Shown in pieces: positions 1-6,236 of a stretch of 6,236 nt of DNA; the first letter of the stretch is position 1; every line of letters begins with the position of its first letter. Location: contig JBFELL010000168.1 of NCBI GenBank assembly GCA_041552135.1, positions 1-6,236 of the forward strand, read 5' to 3'. The translations under genes were made by a program, and so were the position numbers. The DNA is from SZUA-186 sp041552135. GTDB taxonomy: Bacteria > Pseudomonadota > Gammaproteobacteria > UBA9214. The notes under the pieces are model-generated. The model did no database searches, was not told the DNA's origin, and was given only the letters and a program-made list of their open reading frames with translations.

Positions 1-95
1 ACTTCTATTCCTATCGCCGCGACGGTGCCCGCAGCGGCCGCATGGCCAGCCTGATCTGGCTGGAAGATGCCCCGGATCAGGCCGAATGGCACTGA
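1..95 (+). CDS. pgeF: Peptidoglycan editing factor PgeF (YfiH, laccase-domain protein), C-terminal end only
   Basis: Only the last 30 codons are present, in the frame starting at base 3, with a TGA stop at 93-95. The peptide begins FYSYRRDG and continues SGRMASLIWL, which matches the very conserved C-terminus of the PgeF/YfiH family (E. coli ends in a similar SYRRD...GRMASFIWL stretch). This family is the cytoplasmic multicopper-oxidase-like fold that removes wrongly incorporated residues, such as L-Ser in place of L-Ala, from peptidoglycan precursors. The catalytic metal ligands lie upstream of the window and cannot be checked. About ten residues (EDAPDQAEWH) extend past the usual end. In E. 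coli pgeF directly precedes clpB; here a ZIP transporter gene lies between them. The family call rests on a short but distinctive motif plus this gene order. Confidence 0.85.
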   Translation, partial: FYSYRRDGARSGRMASLIWLEDAPDQAEWH

Positions 96-341
96 CTTGA
101 GTAATGTCGTCCCCATTGACCTCCGATTCGCCAAGGAAACACAGGGAAAAACACGGAATAATCATTAACCATTTTGATATCTTCTGTGTGATTCCGTGGC
201 TATGTATCAGGACTGGGGCTCAAGTAAGTGCCATGGGGATTTGGCCCGCAGCGCACCGGCGGCCTTTCCCGGGCGGTCAACGCCGCCGGACTCGGGTATG
301 ATTGGCCGCCTTCCCAAGGATCGTGCAACCCGGATAAACCG
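96..341. other. Intergenic spacer between pgeF and the ZIP transporter
   Basis: This spacer has no convincing gene. The frames open across it give a low-complexity basic peptide (from 104) and a GTG-started N-terminal extension of the ZIP gene (from 228); neither has a good ribosome binding site. The first half (about 128-186) is much richer in A/T than its surroundings. It contains purine-rich near-repeats (GGAAACACAGG around 135, then AAAACACGGAA around 148) and ATAATCATTAAC at 158-169. The second half is GC-rich and carries an inverted repeat at 256-289. No clear -35/-10 pair and no T-tailed terminator for pgeF could be recognised. Confidence 0.6.
256..289. repeat. GC-rich inverted repeat upstream of the ZIP gene
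   Basis: CCGGCGGC at 256-263 is matched exactly by GCCGCCGG at 282-289, an 8-bp perfect stem with an 18-base loop that itself contains the palindrome CCCGGG (268-273). It lies 52 bases before the chosen ZIP start. No T-run follows, so it is not a canonical intrinsic terminator. It could be a leader hairpin in the ZIP transcript, part of a factor-dependent end for pgeF, or chance in GC-rich DNA. Confidence 0.4.
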
Positions 342-1121
342 ATGTCCCTGATTGGCTGGATTGTGCTCTTTTGCCTGCTGGGCGGCGTGCTCTCGGCACT
401 GGCTGCGGCGCTGTTTCTCGTCCTGAAGGAGTCGCACCGCAACCACCTGCTGCCGCACCTCGTCAGCTTTGCCACGGGCGCCCTGCTGGGTGCAGCCCTG
501 CTGGGCCTGTTGCCGCATGCGCTGGAGGGGCTGGGCGAGGGTGACATGCATGTCATACCGACGACCGTGCTGCTTGGCCTGCTCGGCTTTTTCCTGCTGG
601 AAAAGATGGTGCTTTGGCGGCACTGCCACCACGACCACTGCGAGGTGCATGCGCCGAGCGCAGAGGTCCATCGCCGCTCCACCGGCACCATGATCCTGGT
701 GGGCGACGGGCTGCACAACTTTCTTGACGGCGTATTGATCGCCGGCGCCTTTCTCACCGACATCCATCTGGGTGTGGTCACCAGCCTGGCCGTGGTGGCG
801 CACGAGATCCCGCAGGAGGTTGGCGATTTTGCCGTCCTGCTGCACAGCGGCTTTGGCCGCGCGCGCGCGCTTTTCTACAACATCGCCGCCAGCCTGACGA
901 CGGTCCTCGGCGGTGTGCTCGCCTACTACCTGCTGCAGGACCTCGAGGCCGCCTTGCCCTATGTGCTGGCCGTGGCCGCCTCCAGCTTCATCTACATTGC
1001 CGTTGCGGACCTGATCCCGACGCTGCACGAGCGGGTCGAGGTGCGCGCCACCCTGCAGCAGATCCTGCTGATTGCCGGTGGCGTCACTGTCATCTACCTC
1101 ACCCATTCATCGCTGCACTGA
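342..1121 (+). CDS. ZIP-family divalent metal transporter (zinc/iron permease)
   Basis: The product is a 259-residue inner-membrane protein of the ZIP (SLC39-like) family, which moves Zn2+ and often Fe2+ or Mn2+ into the cytosol. About eight hydrophobic segments are visible, roughly at residues 3-28, 36-57, 71-91, 115-138, 143-167, 176-198, 204-225 and 238-254. The TM4 metal-site motif HNFLDG is at 125-130 and the TM5 motif HEIPQE at 154-159, continuing VGDFAVLLHSG. HNFxDG and HEIPQExGDF resemble the LIV-1 branch more than the HNFPEG type of ZupT. The loop between TM3 and TM4 is rich in His and Cys (HCHHDHCEVH, 94-103), as expected for a cytosolic metal-binding loop. The ATG at 342 was chosen because the protein becomes hydrophobic at once; a GTG at 228 would add 38 residues unlike the family. 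No good Shine-Dalgarno precedes the ATG, so start confidence is moderate. Metal specificity cannot be read from sequence. Confidence 0.9.
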   Translation: MSLIGWIVLFCLLGGVLSALAAALFLVLKESHRNHLLPHLVSFATGALLGAALLGLLPHALEGLGEGDMHVIPTTVLLGLLGFFLLEKMVLWRHCHHDHCEVHAPSAEVHRRSTGTMILVGDGLHNFLDGVLIAGAFLTDIHLGVVTSLAVVAHEIPQEVGDFAVLLHSGFGRARALFYNIAASLTTVLGGVLAYYLLQDLEAALPYVLAVAASSFIYIAVADLIPTLHERVEVRATLQQILLIAGGVTVIYLTHSSLH

Positions 1122-1167
1122 CGCCAGTGGCCGGTGCAGGTGGTTCCCGCATGCACCCCCGCCGGCT

Positions 1168-1195
1168 CTTGAAACTCCCCGCAATACCCCCATAT
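1168..1195 (+). promoter_or_regulatory. Sigma-32 (RpoH) heat-shock promoter of clpB
   Basis: CTTGAAA at 1168-1174 matches the sigma-32 -35 element, and CCCCATAT at 1188-1195 matches the -10 element (CCCCATnT). The 13-base spacer is typical. Transcription would start near 1202, giving a leader of about 33 bases before the clpB ATG. E. coli clpB is a known sigma-32 gene, so element, spacing and target all agree. A small possible hairpin (CGGT 1197-1200 with ACCG 1207-1210) lies at the start of the leader. Confidence 0.88.
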
Positions 1196-1219
1196 CCGGT
1201 GTAGCTACCGATTCTGTAA

Positions 1220-1226
1220 CGGAGAA
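1220..1226 (+). promoter_or_regulatory. Ribosome binding site of clpB
   Basis: CGGAGAA contains the GGAG core at 1221-1224, ten bases before the ATG at 1235. This supports the first ATG over the in-frame ATGs at 1241 and 1250. The resulting N-terminus, MRMDKMTSKF, lines up with MRLDRLTNKF of E. coli ClpB. Confidence 0.7.
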
Positions 1227-1234
1227 TTGCTTTT

Positions 1235-3835
<2,601 letters not shown>

Positions 3836-4243
3836 TGTCCTGATGCCGCTACCCGGCCCGGCGCCGGAATGGCGGCCTGCCCGGTCCCCTGGCATGTCTG
3901 GCGGGCAGCAAAGCGAATCGTGATGCCGCTATACTGGCGCGCGTCTTCCCAAGCGGATCCCGGTGCCGTGCGCCGATCGACTGAACCACTCCACTGGCCG
4001 CTTGCCCTGCTGCTGTCGCTGATACCGCTGGTGGAGCTGTTGTTGTTCCGGCGTGCCGGCCTGTCCCTGGCGGCTCCCATCCCGGCCGGATCCTGCTGTC
4101 GTCCGTGTTGCTGCTGAGCTGGTCGTCAATGACCGTGATGCGCGCCCACATCCAGGGCTCGACATCGTTGCTGGCCACCCATTTCGCCACGGTGCATCCG
4201 GAGTCGAAACACCTGACTGGCGGTCCCTGGCCGGCGGTGCGTG
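3836..4243. other. Gap between clpB and the SDR gene with no convincing gene
   Basis: About 408 bases with no ORF that resembles a known family. Just after clpB there is a 7-bp inverted repeat, CTGCCCG (3877-3883) and CGGGCAG (3902-3908), with an 18-base loop and no T-tract; it is a poor terminator candidate. TGATGCCGCTA occurs twice, at 3841-3851 and 3921-3931. TATACT at 3930-3935 resembles a -10 box but has no good -35. Short plus-strand frames encode hydrophobic peptides (see the 3923-4294 entry). No T-tailed hairpin was found for the convergent clpB or SDR transcripts. Confidence 0.5.
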
Positions 4244-4294
4244 TCAGAGCCTTGCCAGGATGCGGTCCATGGCGCGGTCCGACAGCAGGCGCTT
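3923..4294 (+). pseudogene. Possible frameshifted remnant of a small membrane protein
   Basis: An ATG at 3923 opens a 64-codon frame ending at 4117. Its middle is strongly hydrophobic (PLALLLSLIPLVELLLF type, around residues 24-42), then it turns into an implausible Cys-rich tail (CCRPCCC). Just before that tail, the neighbouring frame carries on with another hydrophobic run (ILLSSVLLLSWSSMTVM, from about 4090) and stays open to 4294, overlapping the end of the convergent SDR gene. Switching frame near 4085 gives one continuous peptide with two hydrophobic segments, as expected if a base was lost or gained. No Shine-Dalgarno is seen and no family is recognised. It may equally be chance reading of Leu-rich GC sequence. 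Confidence 0.15.
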
Positions 4295-5071
4295 GAGCGT
4301 GGCAAACAGGTAGGTGGGGAAGGTGACGTAATAGCGGGCCTTCGGTCGCGGGCTTTCCAGGGCATGGATGACCTTCTTCAGCACGGCCTCGGGCGGCAGG
4401 GTGAACGGCACGACCGGCCCTTCCTGCGTGAGTCGCTGTTCCATGCTGCGGTAGCGCTCGCGGTGCACGCTCGACTCAGGGACGATGTTGCGCTGGTAAG
4501 CCGTGTACGCATTCGGGCGGAAGCGGCTGGTGACCGGGCCCGGCTGGACCAGTGACACGTGAATGTCCGTGCCACGCAGCTCCAGGCGCAGGGTGTCGCT
4601 CAGCCCTTCCAGGGCGTACTTGCTGGCGTTGTAGGCGCCGCGGTAGGCGAGGGCGACAAACCCCAGCACCGAGCTGTTCTGGATGATGCGGCCATAGCCC
4701 TGCCGGCGCATCACCGGCAGGACCTGCTGCGTCAGGTCATGCCAGCCGAACAGGTTGGTCTCGAACTGCTCACGCAACACGTCCCGTGTCAGGTCCTCGA
4801 TGGCGCCAGGCTGACCGTAGGCGCCGTTGTTGAACAGGGCGTACAGCGTGCCGCCGGTGCGGACCAGGGTTTCCTCCACGGCGGCGCTGACCGAGGCCGG
4901 CTCCGAGACGTCCAGCTGAAAACTTTCCAGCCCCGAGGCCTCCAGTCGCGCGACGTCTTTCGCCTGGCGTGCCGTGGCCAGCACCCGGTAACCGCTCCGG
5001 GACAGGCCGTGAGCCACGCATTCGCCGATACCGGATGAACAGCCTGTGATCAGTACGGTCTTGTCAGTCAT
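4244..5071 (-). CDS. Short-chain dehydrogenase/reductase, YbbO-like
   Basis: The product is a 275-residue cytoplasmic Rossmann-fold oxidoreductase of the classical SDR superfamily. The cofactor motif TGCSSGIG is at 9-16. Arg35 after strand beta-2 (ATAR) suggests NADP(H) rather than NAD(H). LDV at 53-55 contacts adenine, and NNGAYG at 81-86 replaces the more usual NNAG. The catalytic tetrad is visible as Asn106, Ser134, Tyr147 and Lys151 (YNASK), and PGPV follows at 177-180. The C-terminal stretch (PKARYYVTFPTY, then LKRLLSDRAMDRIL) resembles the end of E. coli YbbO, an NADP-dependent aldehyde reductase, so an aldehyde or ketone reductase is likely; the true substrate is unknown. Length is typical for this branch. 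The start is the ATG complementary to 5069-5071; the only SD-like sequence, AAGGG (complement of 5085-5089), is 13 bases away, further than usual. The gene is divergent from the barrel gene. Confidence 0.92.
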   Translation of the reverse strand: MTDKTVLITGCSSGIGECVAHGLSRSGYRVLATARQAKDVARLEASGLESFQLDVSEPASVSAAVEETLVRTGGTLYALFNNGAYGQPGAIEDLTRDVLREQFETNLFGWHDLTQQVLPVMRRQGYGRIIQNSSVLGFVALAYRGAYNASKYALEGLSDTLRLELRGTDIHVSLVQPGPVTSRFRPNAYTAYQRNIVPESSVHRERYRSMEQRLTQEGPVVPFTLPPEAVLKKVIHALESPRPKARYYVTFPTYLFATLKRLLSDRAMDRILARL

Positions 5072-5108
5072 GTGTCGGGCTAAACCCTTGTTGTGTATCG
5101 GGTTCGCA

Positions 5109-5124
5109 ATTATCGTCGATTATC
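5109..5124 (-). promoter_or_regulatory. Candidate -10 region of the SDR gene (tandem GATAAT)
   Basis: On the plus strand ATTATC-GTCG-ATTATC spans 5109-5124. On the minus strand this is GATAAT twice with a 10-base period, each differing from TATAAT at one base. The proximal copy would start transcription about 31 bases before the SDR ATG. No convincing TTGACA-like -35 lies 16-18 bases upstream of either copy, so this is tentative. Confidence 0.3.
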
Positions 5125-5129
5125 CCCGT

Positions 5130-5139
5130 GCTCGCGAGC
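5130..5139. repeat. Perfect palindrome GCTCGCGAGC in the divergent promoter region
   Basis: A 10-bp perfect palindrome lies between the divergent SDR and barrel genes, just upstream of the candidate SDR -10 boxes. It could be an operator half or full site; short CG palindromes are also common by chance in GC-rich DNA. Confidence 0.3.
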
Positions 5140-5192
5140 GGTAGTGGCCTGTATCGAGGGAAGGTGTCTTGTTGCTTGATTTACATGAAAAT

Positions 5193-5209
5193 ACTTGAAC
5201 GGGGCAAGT
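5193..5209. promoter_or_regulatory. Dyad ACTTG-N7-CAAGT upstream of the barrel gene
   Basis: ACTTG (5193-5197) is repeated inverted as CAAGT (5205-5209) with a 7-base spacer, a layout typical of small dimeric regulator sites. It lies 70 bases before the barrel ATG, in the A/T-richer part of the gap where its promoter is expected. TTGATT at 5209-5214 could be a -35 element, but no good -10 follows at 17 bases. No regulator family is assigned. Confidence 0.25.
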
Positions 5210-5267
5210 TGATTCACTACCATCCCGAGATTCACAAGGCTAGATAACAACAGTCAATTCAGCACCC

Positions 5268-5274
5268 GGAGGAG
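5268..5274 (+). promoter_or_regulatory. Strong ribosome binding site of the barrel gene
   Basis: GGAGGAG is close to the ideal anti-16S complement and sits five bases before the ATG at 5280. It fixes the start codon and suggests efficient translation, in keeping with an abundant envelope protein. Confidence 0.85.
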
Positions 5275-5279
5275 AATCA

Positions 5280-5873
5280 ATGCGTACCAAACGCCTGCTT
5301 GCATTTACTACATCCGTACTACTCGCCATCGCGGCATCGGTCACGCATGCCAAGGGATTCAGCTATACCTACGGCCAGATTGGCTACCAGAACTACAATG
5401 CCGACTCGATCGAGTATGACGGCGCCTCGGTCGACCTGTCCTATGGCGCACTGGACTTCATGCACATCCGTCTGGGTTATTCACGTTACTGGGTTGACAA
5501 TGTAAAGGGCACCAGCAATGACAATATCGACATCGATGCCTTCCGGCTGGGTGCCGGTGGCAATTTCAGCGTGCTCGACAAGCTTGACCTGATCGGCCGT
5601 GGCACGTGGATTTACCACGGCAAGTCCGGTGACAGCAACAACGCGGACATCGGGTACGAAGTCGAGGCCGGCGTACGCTGGGAGCCCATAAAGAAGCTGG
5701 AACTGACACCCTCGGTCTATTACTACGACAACGATGACTTCGAGGCCGATATCGGTTACGGCCTAGGTGTCCTGTACAACTTCCACAAGAAGTATTCCTT
5801 CCGGCTGAGGACGCGTTTCTTCAACGACGATGATGTCAGGGACATCTTCGCCGGCATTCGCTACGATTTCTGA
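5280..5873 (+). CDS. Small outer-membrane beta-barrel protein, function unknown
   Basis: The 197-residue precursor has a clear Sec signal peptide: basic MRTKR, hydrophobic core at about 6-21, and a THA|KG cleavage site after Ala24. The mature 173 residues are amphipathic beta throughout, with alternating aromatic and polar residues and Gly/Asp/Asn turns. About eight to ten strands can be drawn, for example 27-40, 46-58, 61-73, 82-98, 102-116, 122-137, 140-152, 154-169, 172-184 and 185-197. The protein ends AGIRYDF, with the C-terminal Phe that marks substrates of the BAM machinery. The turns are acidic (YYDNDDF 148-154, FFNDDDVRD 180-188). It resembles the general plan of small OmpA-barrel/OmpW/Ax21-type proteins, but I cannot assign it to a family or name a substrate. 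It has a strong RBS and its own terminator, so it is probably monocistronic. Confidence 0.85.
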   Translation: MRTKRLLAFTTSVLLAIAASVTHAKGFSYTYGQIGYQNYNADSIEYDGASVDLSYGALDFMHIRLGYSRYWVDNVKGTSNDNIDIDAFRLGAGGNFSVLDKLDLIGRGTWIYHGKSGDSNNADIGYEVEAGVRWEPIKKLELTPSVYYYDNDDFEADIGYGLGVLYNFHKKYSFRLRTRFFNDDDVRDIFAGIRYDF

Positions 5874-5895
5874 GCGGCTGCAGCCATGCCCTATC

Positions 5896-5920
5896 AAACC
5901 CGCCACCCGGCGGGTTTTTT
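5896..5920 (+). terminator. Intrinsic terminator of the barrel gene
   Basis: AAACCCGCC (5896-5904) pairs perfectly with GGCGGGTTT (5909-5917) around the loop ACCC, and the arm runs into six T's (5915-5920) followed by ATT. The hairpin starts 22 bases after the barrel stop codon. On the minus strand the same stem is followed by only a short T-run, so it should be weaker for the converging ABC exporter transcript. Confidence 0.93.
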
Positions 5921-5964
5921 ATTGCCCGATGGTGATCAGTCGTTGGCGTGTGCCCGGGTGTCTC

Positions 5965-6236
5965 TCAGGTGATCTGCCGGGCTGATTCGCCCACGGTGAG
6001 CAGGGCGTGCCGCTGTTCCTCCTGTTGCAGCGCCCACATGTTGGCATACAGGCCCGCCCTGTCCAGCAGGGCCTGGTGGGTCCCCTGCTCGACGACCCGG
6101 CCGGCGTCCATCACGAGGATGTCGTCGGCGTCCGTGATGGTCGACAGCCGGTGCGCGATGGCCAGTGTCGTATGGTGCGCGGCCACCTCGCGCAGCGCCT
6201 CCAGGATCAGCTGCTCGGAGTGCGAATCCAGGCTCG
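5965..6236 (-). CDS. ABC exporter (Atm1/HMT-like), C-terminal end of the ATPase domain
   Basis: Only the last 89 codons are in the window; the gene enters from the right edge and ends with TGA (complement of 5965-5967). The visible part starts in the D-loop (SLDSHSE) and includes the H-loop AIAHRLST, with the switch His at visible residue 28. It continues with the usual end of an exporter nucleotide-binding domain (DADDILVMDAGRVVEQGTH, then LYANMWALQQEE). The YANMWALQQEE tail resembles Atm1/ABCB7-HMT-type half-exporters, which have a fused membrane domain and export glutathione-linked compounds or metals. MsbA-like relatives have similar ends, so the subfamily is tentative. A GTG at 6184-6186 lies inside the gene and is not its start. 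The gene converges on the barrel gene. Confidence 0.9.
   Translation of the reverse strand, partial: SLDSHSEQLILEALREVAAHHTTLAIAHRLSTITDADDILVMDAGRVVEQGTHQALLDRAGLYANMWALQQEEQRHALLTVGESARQIT

Noticed and set aside
228..341. N-terminal extension of the ZIP protein from a GTG at 228
   Set aside because: The extra 38 residues are polar and unlike ZIP N-termini, run through a GC-rich inverted repeat, and the GTG lacks an SD.
207..1106. A 299-codon minus-strand frame opposite the ZIP gene
   Set aside because: It is the complement of a gene with clear HNFLDG and HEIPQE motifs. The antisense peptide is Gln/Gly/His-rich and has no recognisable domain.
1129..1166. Possible terminator between the ZIP gene and clpB (GCCGG ... 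CCGGC)
   Set aside because: The stem is interrupted, there is no T-tract, and it abuts the -35 element of the heat-shock promoter.
3877..3908. CTGCCCG/CGGGCAG hairpin after clpB as a terminator
   Set aside because: The 18-base loop and lack of any T-run make intrinsic termination unlikely; it is kept only as a note in the gap entry.
4241..5038. Plus-strand frames of 104 and 159 codons opposite the SDR gene
   Set aside because: They are the complement of an SDR with a full cofactor motif and catalytic tetrad, and show no motif or RBS of their own.

Overview
The window reads as a stretch of ordinary chromosome from a high-GC gammaproteobacterium. The pgeF tail followed on the same strand by clpB recalls the rluD-pgeF-clpB order of enterobacteria. 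ClpB is nearly collinear with E. coli ClpB and is preceded by a near-consensus sigma-32 promoter. The outer-membrane protein ends in a C-terminal phenylalanine, which fits a Gram-negative envelope. A Chromatiales-like or related lineage is plausible, but the sequence does not settle it.

Layout on the + strand, left to right. Positions 1-95 hold the last 30 codons of pgeF, the peptidoglycan-editing laccase-domain protein. A 246-base spacer with an A/T-rich patch and a GC-rich inverted repeat follows. Next comes a ZIP-family metal transporter (342-1121), then a short spacer carrying a heat-shock promoter (1168-1195), then the complete clpB disaggregase gene (1235-3835). A stretch of about 400 bases (3836-4243) has no convincing gene and may contain a decayed membrane-protein remnant.

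The right-hand part has a minus-strand short-chain dehydrogenase of the E. coli YbbO type (4244-5071). Its upstream region is shared with a divergent plus-strand gene for a small secreted outer-membrane beta-barrel protein (5280-5873). That gene ends at a strong intrinsic terminator (5896-5920). The window closes with the C-terminal end of an Atm1/HMT-like ABC exporter on the minus strand (5965-6236), which converges on the barrel gene.

The genes do not form one pathway. ClpB is a heat-induced stress gene with its own promoter. The ZIP transporter sits between pgeF and clpB without an obvious functional link. The SDR and the barrel gene are divergently transcribed and may share control elements in the 208-base gap between them. 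I found no mobile element, CRISPR array, tRNA, rRNA or defence cassette, and nothing that amounts to a new multi-gene system. The points most worth a second look are regulatory: the sigma-32 promoter, the conserved internal GTG of clpB, the dyads between the SDR and barrel genes, and the unexplained 3836-4243 gap.
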